64,000 bases of DNA from Solobacterium sp. (GCA_017510405.1 JAFWNG010000013.1:336384-400383), one strand, 5' to 3'; shown: positions 1 to 9,339, counted from the first letter of the stretch. Translations and numbers: made by a program. The notes: generated by a model from the letters alone, not told the origin.

Positions 1-1096
1 TTCCGCTGTATATGAACAGGCTATCGATGACAACATTCAGAACTGGTTCCAGAGCGCTCTGGAAGAGTGCGGCATCCGTCCGATCGCACAGGCGGATTCC
101 AATCTGAAATCCGTATCTGAAGACGGCGTTGAACTTGCGTTCACTGTCAAGGTAGAACCGGAAGCAGAACTGAAAGACCTCAGCGATGTAAAATACGAAG
201 TCAAGCTCGAAGAAGTTACGGATAAAGATATCGAAAACGAGATCAACCGTATTCGTGAAAGATATGCGGAGAACGAAGAAGTTGAAGGACCGGCTGAAGA
301 AGGCGACACAGTCGATATCAACTATGTCGGCAAAAAAGACGGTGTACCGTTTGAAGGCGGTTCCGCAAATGACTACAAACTTAAGCTCGGTTCCCATACG
401 TTCATTCCCGGATTTGAAGAAGGTCTGATCGGCGCAGTCAAAGGCGAAGAAAAAGAACTGACGCTCAAGTTCCCGGAAGACTACCATTCCGCAGATCTGG
501 CCGGCGCAGATGTCGTATTTGAAGTAACTGTAAATGATGTAACAAGACAGGTTCTTCCGGAAGTCAATGAAGAATTCGTGGAAGACCAGAATATCCCGAA
601 TGTCGATACTGTAGAACAGTTCCGTGAACATATCCGTACCCGTCTGACAGACACTGCAAAGAGAAATGCAGAAGCTGCAGCAGAAAACGATATGATGGAA
701 GCATTCGCAGCAGCAGTTGACGTAGAGGTTCCGGAAGAAATGATCGAAGAAGAGGCAAACAGCCAGGTACAGCAGCAGGCTACACAGCTGCAGCAGTACG
801 GAATGTCTCTGTCCGGATATCTGCAGATGCTTGGCCAGACGGCTGAACAGTTCAAAGAGTCCTTCCGTGAACAGGCGGAAAAGACGAACCGTGTCCGTCT
901 CGGTCTCAAAGCCCTTGCCAAGCGTGAAGGCTTTGTTGCCAGCGATGAGGAACTGGAGAAGAAATTCCAGGAGATCGCCGATATGTATAATATGGCGGTC
1001 GACCAGGTCAAACAGTATGTCCAGCGGGAGACACTCCGTCAGGATCTTGCGAATGAGAAAGCAATTGAATTCCTGAAAGGAAACCGTTCGGAATAA
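1..1096 (+). CDS. tig: Trigger factor, 5' end outside window
   Basis: Ribosome-associated chaperone and peptidyl-prolyl isomerase that meets nascent chains at the exit tunnel. The reading frame is open from base 2 to the TAA at 1094-1096, so the N-terminal ribosome-binding part is mostly missing because of the window edge. The visible protein has an FKBP-type domain (GDTVDINYVG, then FIPGFEEGLIGAVKGEEKE, roughly bases 300-530). A long helical, Glu/Gln-rich C-terminal chaperone domain follows, ending GNRSE. It is followed by a strong terminator and then lon. clpX, which commonly follows tig in Bacillota, is absent. Identification is firm; the start cannot be given. Confidence 0.95.
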   Translation, partial: SAVYEQAIDDNIQNWFQSALEECGIRPIAQADSNLKSVSEDGVELAFTVKVEPEAELKDLSDVKYEVKLEEVTDKDIENEINRIRERYAENEEVEGPAEEGDTVDINYVGKKDGVPFEGGSANDYKLKLGSHTFIPGFEEGLIGAVKGEEKELTLKFPEDYHSADLAGADVVFEVTVNDVTRQVLPEVNEEFVEDQNIPNVDTVEQFREHIRTRLTDTAKRNAEAAAENDMMEAFAAAVDVEVPEEMIEEEANSQVQQQATQLQQYGMSLSGYLQMLGQTAEQFKESFREQAEKTNRVRLGLKALAKREGFVASDEELEKKFQEIADMYNMAVDQVKQYVQRETLRQDLANEKAIEFLKGNRSE

Positions 1097-1103
1097 CTAA
1101 CGT

Positions 1104-1131
1104 AAGACGCATTCCGATGCGTCTTCTTTTT
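1104..1131 (+). terminator. Intrinsic terminator between tig and lon
   Basis: A perfect 9-bp stem AAGACGCAT / ATGCGTCTT with loop TCCG is followed by CTTTTT. It lies in the 66-bp gap before lon. No clear promoter is visible between it and lon, so it may only partly stop transcription. Confidence 0.85.
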
Positions 1132-1162
1132 CAGAAAAGTACCAGTAAAGGAGGTGCGATTC

Positions 1163-3475
1163 ATGAGTAATGCAAATGTGAAAGTACCTGTTGTCTGCAC
1201 CCGCGGGATCATCGTATTCCCGGGGCAGGACGTCATGATCGAAGTCGGCCGTTCGAAATCGATCAACGCAGTCAACCTGGCTGTGGACGCGTACGACAAG
1301 ATGGTCTGGATCGTCTGCCAGCAGGATATGATGGTCGACAATCCGGGTATTAAAGACCTGTACAGCACAGGAACTCTTGCAAAGATCAAAGTACTCCGCA
1401 AGAAGGAAGGCTTCATGCGCGTTACATTTACCGGAATGAAGCGGGCACGCCTTGTTCAGCTGGAGGACAGTGACCGCATCATGATGGCCGATGTCGAACC
1501 GGTGGATGATATTCACGGTGATCCGATGGAAGAGATGGCGCTTGTAAAGCGCATCATCTCGGAATTCGAACACATGTCCACCATTACGGCGTCCTTCCCG
1601 CAGGAAGTCATCCGTCAGTTCTCCAACGGCGTAAGCGCTGTTGCGCTGACAGATCAGTTTGCCCAGTATTTCATGATGGATCAGGCAGCGAAGCAGAAGC
1701 TTCTGGAGACAGCGGATGTCAACGAAAGAATGCTTCTGATCATCGCGGAACTGAACAAGCAGCAGAAATACTCGCAGATCGAACAGGTCATCAATGAAAA
1801 GGTCAAAGAGCGCATCGATGACAACCAGAAAGAATACTTCCTGCGTGAAAAGATGCGTGCGATCAAAGAGGAACTGGGCGATGTTTCCAATTTTACCGAT
1901 GATGCGGCACAGATCCGCGAGATGCTGGATAAGAACCCGTATCCGGATCATGTAAAGGAAAAAGCGCTGGAAGAACTGCGCCGGTATGAGATGCTGCCGC
2001 CGGGAAGCGGTGAAGCAAGTGTCAGCCGGACATATCTTGACTGGCTGCTGAAAGTACCGTGGTGGCAGGAAACACAGGACAACGAGGACCTCAAATCCGT
2101 CCGCGGCGTGCTGGATGACGACCATTACGGTCTTGAGAAAGTCAAAGACCGCATCATGGAATATCTCGCAGTCAAGCAGATGACGCAGTCTCTGAAGAGC
2201 CCGATCCTCTGTCTGGTTGGTCCGCCGGGCGTCGGTAAGACTTCCCTGGCAAAATCCATTGCGAGAGCGCTGGACCGCCGTTTCGTCAAGATGAGCCTTG
2301 GCGGCGTACGGGACGAAGCAGAGATCCGCGGACACCGCCGTACATATCTCGGCTCTCTGCCGGGACGCATCATCCAGGGCATGAAGAAAGCGGAAGTGAT
2401 CAATCCGGTATTCCTGATCGATGAGATCGACAAGATGGGCATGGACTACAAGGGCGATCCGAGTGACGCCATGCTGGAAGTACTGGATCCGGAACAGAAC
2501 TCTCTGTTCTCCGATCACTACCTGGAAGAACCGTATGATCTTTCCAAGGTGCTGTTTATCGCAACTGCCAACTATCTGGAAAACATTCCGGCACCGCTGC
2601 AGGATCGTCTCGAGATCATTCAGCTGCCCAGCTATACCGAGATCGACAAGGTCAACATTGCGAAGGAACATCTGATTCCCAAGCAGCTGGAAACGAACGG
2701 TCTCAAAGCTGCCCAGCTCAAACTGAAGGAAGCAGAGATCCTGTATCTGATCCGTCACTATACACGGGAAGCCGGTGTTCGTCAGCTGGAGCGTGTGATC
2801 GCTTCGCTTTGCCGCAAGAGCGTTCTTGAGATCCTCAACAGTGACGTCAAGAGCGTATCGATCACCAGAAAGCGGATCCAGAAATGGCTTGGCAAAGAGA
2901 TGTATGAGTACGGTTCCAAGGAAAAGAAGAACCAGATCGGTGTCGTTACCGGTCTTGCGTATACGGCATTCGGCGGCGACGTTCTGCAGATCGAAGTGAA
3001 CTACTTCACCGGCAAGGGACGTCTGGTCATGACCGGCCAGCTGGGCGATGTCATGAAGGAAAGTGCCGAGATCGCGCTTGACTACATCAAGGCGCATGCA
3101 AAGGAACTGAATATCGATCCGAAGTTCTTTGACGAGCACGATATTCATATCCATGTACCGGAAGGTGCTGTGCCGAAGGACGGACCGTCGGCCGGCGTCA
3201 CGATGACGACTGCGCTCGTATCTGCGATCTGTGAGCGTCCGGTCTATTCCAACATCGCAATGACCGGCGAAGTAACGCTGCGCGGACATGTTCTTCCGAT
3301 CGGCGGCCTGCGTGAGAAATCACTGGCAGCGCACCGTGTCGGCATCGAAAAGATCCTGATCCCGAAGAACAATCTGAGAGATCTGGACGATATTCCGCAG
3401 ATCGTCCGCGACGGCATTACATTCATTCCTGTCGAGGAAGTTTCTCAGGTGCTGAAAGAAGCACTGGTGAAATAA
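1163..3475 (+). CDS. lon: ATP-dependent protease La (Lon)
   Basis: Cytoplasmic AAA+ serine protease that degrades misfolded and regulatory proteins. The product is 770 aa with the usual order: N-terminal substrate-binding LAN domain, AAA+ module with Walker A GPPGVGKTS and Walker B VFLIDEIDK, and a C-terminal protease domain with the catalytic serine in PKDGPSAGVT and a downstream lysine in GGLREKSLAA. I chose ATG 1163 because AAAGGAGGTG at 1147-1156 is an ideal ribosome binding site for it. The in-frame GTG at 1154 lies inside that site. The stop shares one base with the engB start. Length and motifs are normal for the family. Confidence 0.97.
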   Translation: MSNANVKVPVVCTRGIIVFPGQDVMIEVGRSKSINAVNLAVDAYDKMVWIVCQQDMMVDNPGIKDLYSTGTLAKIKVLRKKEGFMRVTFTGMKRARLVQLEDSDRIMMADVEPVDDIHGDPMEEMALVKRIISEFEHMSTITASFPQEVIRQFSNGVSAVALTDQFAQYFMMDQAAKQKLLETADVNERMLLIIAELNKQQKYSQIEQVINEKVKERIDDNQKEYFLREKMRAIKEELGDVSNFTDDAAQIREMLDKNPYPDHVKEKALEELRRYEMLPPGSGEASVSRTYLDWLLKVPWWQETQDNEDLKSVRGVLDDDHYGLEKVKDRIMEYLAVKQMTQSLKSPILCLVGPPGVGKTSLAKSIARALDRRFVKMSLGGVRDEAEIRGHRRTYLGSLPGRIIQGMKKAEVINPVFLIDEIDKMGMDYKGDPSDAMLEVLDPEQNSLFSDHYLEEPYDLSKVLFIATANYLENIPAPLQDRLEIIQLPSYTEIDKVNIAKEHLIPKQLETNGLKAAQLKLKEAEILYLIRHYTREAGVRQLERVIASLCRKSVLEILNSDVKSVSITRKRIQKWLGKEMYEYGSKEKKNQIGVVTGLAYTAFGGDVLQIEVNYFTGKGRLVMTGQLGDVMKESAEIALDYIKAHAKELNIDPKFFDEHDIHIHVPEGAVPKDGPSAGVTMTTALVSAICERPVYSNIAMTGEVTLRGHVLPIGGLREKSLAAHRVGIEKILIPKNNLRDLDDIPQIVRDGITFIPVEEVSQVLKEALVK

Positions 3476-4071
3476 TGCAGTATCATGACGCAAAGCTTCT
3501 GGCCACTGCCGCTGCGGCTGCGCAGTGGCCGGAAAGCAGTCTGCCGGAGATCATCTTCGTCGGGCGTTCCAACGCCGGCAAGAGCACTCTGATCAACACG
3601 CTTGTCAACCGGAAGAATCTTGCCTATTCGGGAAAGACGCCCGGAAAGACAAGACTGCTGAACTTCTTTCTGATCGACAATAAAGTCGTATTTACGGATG
3701 CGCCGGGATACGGCTATGCGATCCGCGATGCCGAAAGCGCGAAGAAGTTCTCCAAGCTGATCGATCCGTATTTCAAATACCGTGACCAGCTGAAGGGGAT
3801 GGTGCTTGTGACGGATTCGAGAAGAGAGCCGAGCAAAGATGATATCGCCATGATCGAATACGGACGTGCGGCGCATCTGAATATCGTGATCGCATGCACG
3901 AAGGCGGACAAGCTTTCCCGCAGTCAGCTGCTGCGCAATATGAAAGTGATCCGTGAGACGCTGGGCGTCAGCGCGGATGCACTGATCCCGTGTTCTTCCA
4001 TCGAAAAAACAGGCATGGATGAACTCTGGGCAAAGATCGATTCTGTGATCGGGACAGACACTCTGCAGTGA
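3475..4071 (+). CDS. engB: Ribosome biogenesis GTPase EngB (YsxC/YihA)
   Basis: Essential small GTPase needed for assembly of the large ribosomal subunit. The 198-aa protein has G1 GRSNAGKST, G3 DAPGYG and G4 TKAD motifs, with a TPGKTRLLNFF switch segment typical of this family. Its ATG overlaps the lon TAA by one base (TAATG), so the two are translationally coupled, as in the lonA-ysxC pair of Bacillus. The stop codon lies inside the stem of the following terminator. Confidence 0.96.
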   Translation: MQYHDAKLLATAAAAAQWPESSLPEIIFVGRSNAGKSTLINTLVNRKNLAYSGKTPGKTRLLNFFLIDNKVVFTDAPGYGYAIRDAESAKKFSKLIDPYFKYRDQLKGMVLVTDSRREPSKDDIAMIEYGRAAHLNIVIACTKADKLSRSQLLRNMKVIRETLGVSADALIPCSSIEKTGMDELWAKIDSVIGTDTLQ

Positions 4072-4086
4072 GTGTCTGTCTTTTTT
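4053..4086 (+). terminator. Intrinsic terminator overlapping the engB stop
   Basis: An 11-bp perfect stem GACAGACACTC / GAGTGTCTGTC around loop TGCAGT is followed by six T. The left arm is the last coding part of engB and the TGA lies at the loop/right-arm junction. Confidence 0.9.
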
Positions 4087-4111
4087 CATATTTCTCCGGA
4101 CTGCAGTGTAT

Positions 4112-4119
4112 GCTACAAT
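4112..4119 (+). promoter_or_regulatory. Promoter (extended -10) of the murG operon
   Basis: TGCTACAAT at 4111-4119 is an extended -10 (TGn plus TACAAT) just after the engB terminator. The -35 position (about 4091-4096, TTTCTC) is poor. A GGAGTGA ribosome binding site follows before murG. Confidence 0.6.
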
Positions 4120-4142
4120 GAATGGAAATGGAGTGATTAGCA

Positions 4143-5219
4143 ATGAAAGTTGTGATAGCAGCCGGAGGCACAGGCGGACATATCTATCCTGCATTAGCCC
4201 TGGCAGATATATTAAAAAAAGAAAAGCCGGATACTGATATTCTTTTTTTCGGATCCAGCGGCCGCATGGAGGCAGAAGTCATTCCTGCCCGCGGCTACCG
4301 TTTTCACGGTGAGGACATGACGGGCACCAACGGCGGCGTGGCTGCCAAAGTGCGTTCTCTTCTGTCCCTTGTAAAGGCAGGGAGAAAATGCCGTAAACTG
4401 CTGAAAGAGGAAAGACCGGATATCTGTGTCGGATTCGGCAATTACATCAGCGTTCCGCTGATCCTTACCGCGCATGCAATGAAGATACCGACGATGATCC
4501 ATGAACAGAACAGTTTCGCCGGAAAGGCCAACCGGCTGCTTTCCCGCAGCTGTGATGCCATCGTAACGTGCTACGCTTCCAACGAAGAGCAGATGCCGAA
4601 AGAGAAGATCCGTCTGCTCGGCAATCCGCAGGCCACGACTGCGGCAGATACCGGGTATGATCCGTCCGTCCTGACGGAGATGGGACTGGATCCGGAAAAG
4701 CCGTTCGTTCTGGTCATGATGGGATCCCTCGGCAGTGAATCGGTATCGGGCATCATCGATCAGGCATGTGCCATGCTGGACCGTTCCTACCAGGTCGTCA
4801 TCGCGGCCGGCAGGGACAATGAATACGAGTTCACGCATACGGACCCGGTCGCTCACAGAGTCGTTCCATATGTGGACGGCAAGAAAATGCTGAAGGGATG
4901 CGAGGCAGCGGTGCTTCGTGCCGGAGCGACAACCATGGCGGAGATCGGCGCGATCGGATGCGCAGCCATCCTGATCCCGAGCCCGTTCGTACCGAACAAT
5001 CACCAGTACTACAATGCCGCGGAATACGCCGATCAGGGCGCTGCGATCCTGCTGGAAGAAAAAGATCTGACGCCGGAAAAGCTGGCTGCTGAGCTCAACG
5101 CCCTGATGAAAGATGATGCGAAGCGCGCCGTACTGCGGGAAAATACAAAGAAGGCAGGCAGGCGGGATGCCGCGTACCGCATGATCGAATGGATGGAGGA
5201 ACTTGCCGATGGAAGATAG
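4143..5219 (+). CDS. murG: UDP-GlcNAc:lipid I GlcNAc transferase MurG
   Basis: Adds GlcNAc to lipid I to make lipid II on the inner face of the membrane. The 358-aa protein starts with the family glycine loop AAGGTGGHIYPAL. It carries MIHEQNSFAGKANR in the N-terminal Rossmann fold and VLRAGATTMAEIGAIG with PSPFVPNNHQYYNA in the UDP-GlcNAc binding half. The donor-site residues look intact; RAGATT replaces the more usual RSGA(S/M)T. It heads a murG-murB-divIB operon and overlaps murB by 11 bases. Confidence 0.97.
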   Translation: MKVVIAAGGTGGHIYPALALADILKKEKPDTDILFFGSSGRMEAEVIPARGYRFHGEDMTGTNGGVAAKVRSLLSLVKAGRKCRKLLKEERPDICVGFGNYISVPLILTAHAMKIPTMIHEQNSFAGKANRLLSRSCDAIVTCYASNEEQMPKEKIRLLGNPQATTAADTGYDPSVLTEMGLDPEKPFVLVMMGSLGSESVSGIIDQACAMLDRSYQVVIAAGRDNEYEFTHTDPVAHRVVPYVDGKKMLKGCEAAVLRAGATTMAEIGAIGCAAILIPSPFVPNNHQYYNAAEYADQGAAILLEEKDLTPEKLAAELNALMKDDAKRAVLRENTKKAGRRDAAYRMIEWMEELADGR

Positions 5220-6114
5220 AATTCTGAACGAGCTTTCTCAATTCGGCAGAGTAGAGACAGGAAGGCTTCTGGCCACGATGACGACACTGCGCATCGGCGG
5301 ACCGGCCGACTATGTCGTCTATCCCGAAAACGATATTGCTGTGGATTCCCTGATCTCCTTTCTGGACAATGAGGGAATTCCGTACAAACTGCTCGGAAAG
5401 GGCAGTGACATACTGTGTTCGGATGATCCGTATCACGGCGTGATCATCCGTCTGGACAAGAATTATAACGACGCATTTTTCAAGCAGAACATACTCACGG
5501 CGCAGGCCGGATGTTCCATCATCGCGCTGGCTTCCGAGTGCATGCGCAGAGGTCTGTCCGGGCTTGAGTTTGCCAGCGGCATCCCCGGTACACTTGGCGG
5601 AGCTGTCTTCATGAATGCCGGCGCGTACCGTTCGGACATGGCGGCGATCGTGAAAGAAGTCAATATCTACCGCGACCGGAAAGTCGAATGGATCTCAAAT
5701 GAAGAATGCGAATTCCGGTACCGGCACAGCATCTTTCAGAGACATCCGGACTGGATCATTCTTGCGGTGCGCATGGAGCTGACGCCGGAAGATCCGAAAG
5801 TGATCGAAGAACTGATGAATGACCGCCGGAAAAGAAGATTTGAATCCCAGCCGCTGAACTATCCGAGCTGCGGATCCGTTTTCCGCAATCCGGAAGGCAG
5901 AAATGCATGGGAACTGATCGACGGAGTCGGCTACCGCGGACGCAGCATCGGCGGTGCCAAGGTATCGGAAAAACACTGCAATTTTATTGTCAATACAGGC
6001 AACGCAACTGCCGCAGACTACCTTGCTCTGGTCGAGGAAATACAGAATGCCGTGTTTGAAAAATACGGAATATCCCTGCGTACAGAAATGGAGAAATTCA
6101 ATTGGACATTCTAG
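5209..6114 (+). CDS. murB: UDP-N-acetylenolpyruvoylglucosamine reductase MurB
   Basis: FAD-dependent reduction of UDP-GlcNAc-enolpyruvate to UDP-MurNAc, in the cytoplasm. The 301-aa protein has the FAD-binding segment LLGKGSDIL and GLEFASGIPGTLGGAVFMNAG. The catalytic region includes the serine in NYPSCGSVFRNP. The start is set at ATG 5209 because GGAGGA (5195-5200) lies 8 bases upstream. A TTG at 5203 in the same frame sits too close to that site. It is the type with a short C-terminal domain found in Gram-positives. It overlaps both neighbours. Confidence 0.95.
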   Translation: MEDRILNELSQFGRVETGRLLATMTTLRIGGPADYVVYPENDIAVDSLISFLDNEGIPYKLLGKGSDILCSDDPYHGVIIRLDKNYNDAFFKQNILTAQAGCSIIALASECMRRGLSGLEFASGIPGTLGGAVFMNAGAYRSDMAAIVKEVNIYRDRKVEWISNEECEFRYRHSIFQRHPDWIILAVRMELTPEDPKVIEELMNDRRKRRFESQPLNYPSCGSVFRNPEGRNAWELIDGVGYRGRSIGGAKVSEKHCNFIVNTGNATAADYLALVEEIQNAVFEKYGISLRTEMEKFNWTF

Positions 6115-7235
6115 ACGAAAAGGATGAGATTCTCGATGTCCCTGTCTTCGGGGAAGATGTGGAAGAGATCTTTTACAAGAAAAGAGAAAAGAGAAACCGG
6201 AATAATTACCGTGACAGTCAGCCGAAGCTGATCCGTCTGGCGGCTGTGTTCTGCATAGCGGTACTGATTGCGGCGTATTTTCTCATGCCCGGCAATAAAG
6301 TCTATGCGCTGTCCATTTCCGGCAACCGGTATCTGAGCAAAAAGTATATACAGGATCTGAGCGGGATCACGAATGATACCTACTTTTACGCCAATATACC
6401 GATGCTCGTGGAAAAGAAAATAAAAGAAGAACCACTGGTGGACACATGCCGCGTATCGCTGGAAAAGGGAAATGTGATCCGCGTGGAAGTGACGGAGAAG
6501 AAAGTGGTCGGATACCGTTACTACGATGACGCGTATCTTCTGTATGCGGACGGCAGTGAAAGCAAGCTGAAAAGCGAATATCTCAGTATTATTGCCGAAG
6601 TGCCGCTGATCGTCGGCTTTGACGAGGACGAACAGACACGGCTTCTTGCCAAGGCATTCGCCAATGTGAATACCGAAATGATTCAGGAGATCGCCGAGAT
6701 CACGCAGTACGCACTGCCGTACGACAGTGAGATCATGAAGATCCTGATGCGCAACGGCGGGTATTTCATTGCCAATTACTATAACGCGGAAGTGATCAAT
6801 CACTACAACGCTTTCTACGACAAGCTGAACCATAAAGACTGGTGCATCTTTGCGGTAGATGAAAACCAGTACGCCGATGCCTATTCGCATATCTGTCCGT
6901 GGGATGACACATCGGAGGAACGCGAATACTGGACCGATGAAAAAGGCCGCGTGATCGTGAATGAATACGGTGACGGCATCGTTAAGCATTATTATACGGA
7001 CCTTGCCGGTCATCCCGCTCTGGATGAAAAGGGGAACCGTATCCCGATCCCGATCGATGACAACGGTCACGAGATCAAAGACCCGGATTTCCAGGAGAAC
7101 TACGAAAAAGGCTACTATAAGACCGGTGAACTTGTAATTCCGGAAGAACCGGAAGAACCGGTGGACCCGGAGAATCCGGACGCTGTACCGGATCCGCAGA
7201 CACAGCCGTCGCCGAAACCCGATGATATCGGATAA
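6102..7235 (+). CDS. divIB: Cell division protein DivIB/FtsQ
   Basis: Bitopic membrane protein of the divisome (DivIB-DivIC-FtsL). The 377-aa protein has a charged cytoplasmic N-terminus (FYKKREKRNRNNY), one membrane segment (about residues 45-63, LAAVFCIAVLIAAYFLM), an extracellular POTRA domain beginning VYALSISGNRYLSKKYI, and a Pro/Glu-rich tail (PEEPEEPVDPENP). Translation most likely starts at TTG 6102, inside murB, with GGAG at 6090-6093; no ATG fits better. Position after murG-murB matches Bacillus. The acidic proline tail is variable in the family. Confidence 0.9.
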   Translation: MDILDEKDEILDVPVFGEDVEEIFYKKREKRNRNNYRDSQPKLIRLAAVFCIAVLIAAYFLMPGNKVYALSISGNRYLSKKYIQDLSGITNDTYFYANIPMLVEKKIKEEPLVDTCRVSLEKGNVIRVEVTEKKVVGYRYYDDAYLLYADGSESKLKSEYLSIIAEVPLIVGFDEDEQTRLLAKAFANVNTEMIQEIAEITQYALPYDSEIMKILMRNGGYFIANYYNAEVINHYNAFYDKLNHKDWCIFAVDENQYADAYSHICPWDDTSEEREYWTDEKGRVIVNEYGDGIVKHYYTDLAGHPALDEKGNRIPIPIDDNGHEIKDPDFQENYEKGYYKTGELVIPEEPEEPVDPENPDAVPDPQTQPSPKPDDIG

Positions 7236-7255
7236 GCGAATACGGATTACCGGAT

Positions 7256-7284
7256 TTGTAGGAATACGCAGTATTTGGTATAAT
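7256..7284 (+). promoter_or_regulatory. Promoter of asp23-fakA
   Basis: TTGTAG (7256-7261), a 17-bp spacer, then TGG and a perfect TATAAT (7279-7284). It is followed by AAAGGAG before the asp23 ATG. Confidence 0.75.
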
Positions 7285-7311
7285 TTTTAAGGTTAAAGGA
7301 GATTTATTTCC

Positions 7312-7671
7312 ATGACAGTAGAAAGAAAGACAAACTACGGAAATATATCCGTATCGGAAGATGCGATCGCATCTCTTGTCGGAGGCGTGATCACCGAGTG
7401 CTACGGTGTAGTCGGCATGTCCAGCAAACAGGTCCTGCGTGACGGCTGGGCAGAACTGCTGAAGAAAGAAAACTACGCCAAAGGCGTCGTTGTCCGCAAA
7501 GATGACCACGGCCTGTCCATCGACCTGTATATTATCGTAAGCTTCGGCGTTAAGATCTCCGAAGTGGTGCAGGAAGCACAGAAGAAGGTCAAATACATTC
7601 TTGAAACAACTCTGGCACAGGATGTCAGCGCCGTAAATGTGTTCGTACAGGGCGTGCGTACAGTGGAATAA
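7312..7671 (+). CDS. Asp23/Gls24 family envelope stress protein (YloU-like)
   Basis: The 119-aa protein matches the Asp23/Gls24 family: NYGNISVSEDAIASLVGGVITECYGVVGM at the N-terminus and a C-terminal V-N-V-F-V-Q-G-V strand. The family includes Asp23, which is anchored at the membrane through partners and is linked to envelope stress. The biochemical role is not settled. It has its own promoter and lies 9 bases ahead of fakA, the same pairing as yloU-yloV in Bacillus. Confidence 0.9.
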   Translation: MTVERKTNYGNISVSEDAIASLVGGVITECYGVVGMSSKQVLRDGWAELLKKENYAKGVVVRKDDHGLSIDLYIIVSFGVKISEVVQEAQKKVKYILETTLAQDVSAVNVFVQGVRTVE

Positions 7672-7680
7672 GGGGGCAAT

Positions 7681-9288
7681 ATGGAAAAGCTGAATGGTCT
7701 TGTATTCCGCGGCATGCTGGAAAGCGGATGCAATCATCTGAATAACCGCAAAAAGGAAGTCGATGCACTGAACGTGTTCCCGGTACCGGATGGTGATACC
7801 GGAACAAATATGTCCCTGACATTCTCAAACGGTGTAAATGAAGTCATAAAGAGCGGAAGTGATTCACTGCCTGTCGTAGCGAAAACGCTGCAGAGAGGCC
7901 TGCTTATGGGCGCTCGAGGCAACTCCGGTGTAATTCTTTCCCAGATCTTCCGCGGCTTCTACCAGGGAGTCAAAGACAAGGAAGAACTGAGCGCAGCCGA
8001 TCTCAGCGAAGCAATGCTGAACGGTTCCGCGCGTGCCTACAAAGCCGTCATGCGTCCGGTCGAGGGAACGATCCTGACCGTCGTACGTGAATCAAGCGAA
8101 GCAGCTGCGAACGCACTCAAGGAAAACCCGGAACTGTCGATCGAAGGCTATATCGACATTCTGTGCGATGAAGCAAAGAAGTCCGTCGATCATACTCCGG
8201 AACTTCTGCCGGTCCTCAAAGAAGCGCACTGCGTTGACTCCGGCGGCACCGGACTTCTGATGATCTTTGACGGCTTCCGTGCCTACCTTGTCGGAAAGCC
8301 GTTCACAGCGGACGAAAAGACAGAAGCTCCGGCCGAAGAAAAATCACCGGTGGCTTCCGGATACCGCACCGAGTTCATCCTGAACTTCAACGACCACGGC
8401 AGACGTTCCTTCAAGGAAGAGCGTTTCCGCAAGTCTGTGGAACAGCTCGGCAATAAGATCACTCTGATCACCGACGAGAACGGCATCCGCCTGCGTCTGA
8501 ACACGATGACGCCCGGTGAGATCCTGATGCTCGGTCAGAGATACGGCGACTTTGCGAAAGTACAGATCGAAAACATTCAGGACGACCTGAATCCGTCCAT
8601 TATCGAGGAAGCGGAAAAGCCGGTCGAAGAGAAAGAATACGGCATCATCGCTGTCGCAGCGGGTGACGGTCTTGCAAAACTCTTTAAAGACTACCGGTGT
8701 GATATCGTTGTTTCCGGCGGCCAGACGATGAACCCGTCCACTCAGGACTTCATCGATGCCATCGGACAGATCCATGCCCGTCACATTTTCATCCTTCCGA
8801 ATAACTCGAACATCATCATGGCTGCGAAACAGGCTGCCCATGTAACAAAAGACAAAGATATTATCGTGATCGAGACGAAGAGCATCCTGCAGGGCATCAG
8901 CAGCTGCATCGTCTTCAATCCGGATGACGCACCGGAGACCAACAAGGACAACATGCTGGACGCAGTTGCCCATGTGCGCAGCGGTTCCGTCACCTACGCG
9001 ATCAAGGATACGACCGTAGACGGCAATGAGATCCATGCCGGTGACTACATGTCCATCCTCGAACATGATATTATCCATACCGATCGTGATGCGGTCGGCG
9101 CTGCAAAGTATCTGATCGATACCATGTGCGATGAGGACAGTGAGATCGTCACGCTCATCCGCGGCAAGGATGCGACCGAAGAGCAGTGCAGCGAACTGGA
9201 ACAGTACATCAGCGAAAACTACGAAGTGGACGTTGACGTACAGAACGGTGAACAGCCGGTATACAGTTTCTTCATTGGTGTTGAATGA
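7681..9288 (+). CDS. fakA: DhaL-domain kinase, FakA/YloV type
   Basis: Fatty-acid kinase catalytic subunit: phosphorylates exogenous fatty acids bound by a DegV/FakB protein. The 535-aa product begins with a DhaL ATP-binding domain in which FPVPDGDTGTNM supplies the Mg-binding aspartates. RGARGNSG-type residues (MGARGNSGVILSQ) and DSGGTGL follow. The C-terminal half is the FakA-specific EDD-like region (SGGQTMNPST, ILPNNSNIIMAA). No FakB gene is nearby. The ribosome binding site is AGGGGG. The terminator stem starts within its last codons. Confidence 0.92.
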   Translation: MEKLNGLVFRGMLESGCNHLNNRKKEVDALNVFPVPDGDTGTNMSLTFSNGVNEVIKSGSDSLPVVAKTLQRGLLMGARGNSGVILSQIFRGFYQGVKDKEELSAADLSEAMLNGSARAYKAVMRPVEGTILTVVRESSEAAANALKENPELSIEGYIDILCDEAKKSVDHTPELLPVLKEAHCVDSGGTGLLMIFDGFRAYLVGKPFTADEKTEAPAEEKSPVASGYRTEFILNFNDHGRRSFKEERFRKSVEQLGNKITLITDENGIRLRLNTMTPGEILMLGQRYGDFAKVQIENIQDDLNPSIIEEAEKPVEEKEYGIIAVAAGDGLAKLFKDYRCDIVVSGGQTMNPSTQDFIDAIGQIHARHIFILPNNSNIIMAAKQAAHVTKDKDIIVIETKSILQGISSCIVFNPDDAPETNKDNMLDAVAHVRSGSVTYAIKDTTVDGNEIHAGDYMSILEHDIIHTDRDAVGAAKYLIDTMCDEDSEIVTLIRGKDATEEQCSELEQYISENYEVDVDVQNGEQPVYSFFIGVE

Positions 9289-9312
9289 CCGCGTGTCATT
9301 CAACACTTTTTT
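9278..9312 (+). terminator. Intrinsic terminator overlapping the fakA end
   Basis: A 12-bp perfect stem GTGTTGAATGAC / GTCATTCAACAC with loop CGCGT is followed by six T. The left arm contains the fakA TGA. Confidence 0.93.
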
Positions 9313-9339
9313 GTATTCGCCCTGTTTCTCAGGTATTAT
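9311..9339 (+). promoter_or_regulatory. Promoter of the GH1-mupG pair
   Basis: TTGTAT (9311-9316), a 17-bp spacer and TATTAT (9334-9339), directly after the fakA terminator. AAAGGAGC precedes the ATG at 9377. No cre-like operator could be recognised. Confidence 0.65.

Noticed and set aside
1154..1162. GTG 1154 as the lon start
   Set aside because: The GTG is part of the AAAGGAGGTG ribosome binding site that serves ATG 1163.
1097..3289. 730-codon open frame on the minus strand opposite lon
   Set aside because: It is antisense to a well-conserved gene in the usual wobble-driven frame, has a His/Phe/Asp-heavy composition with no motifs, and has no ribosome binding site. Similar long antisense frames lie opposite polC, thrS, guaB and dxs.
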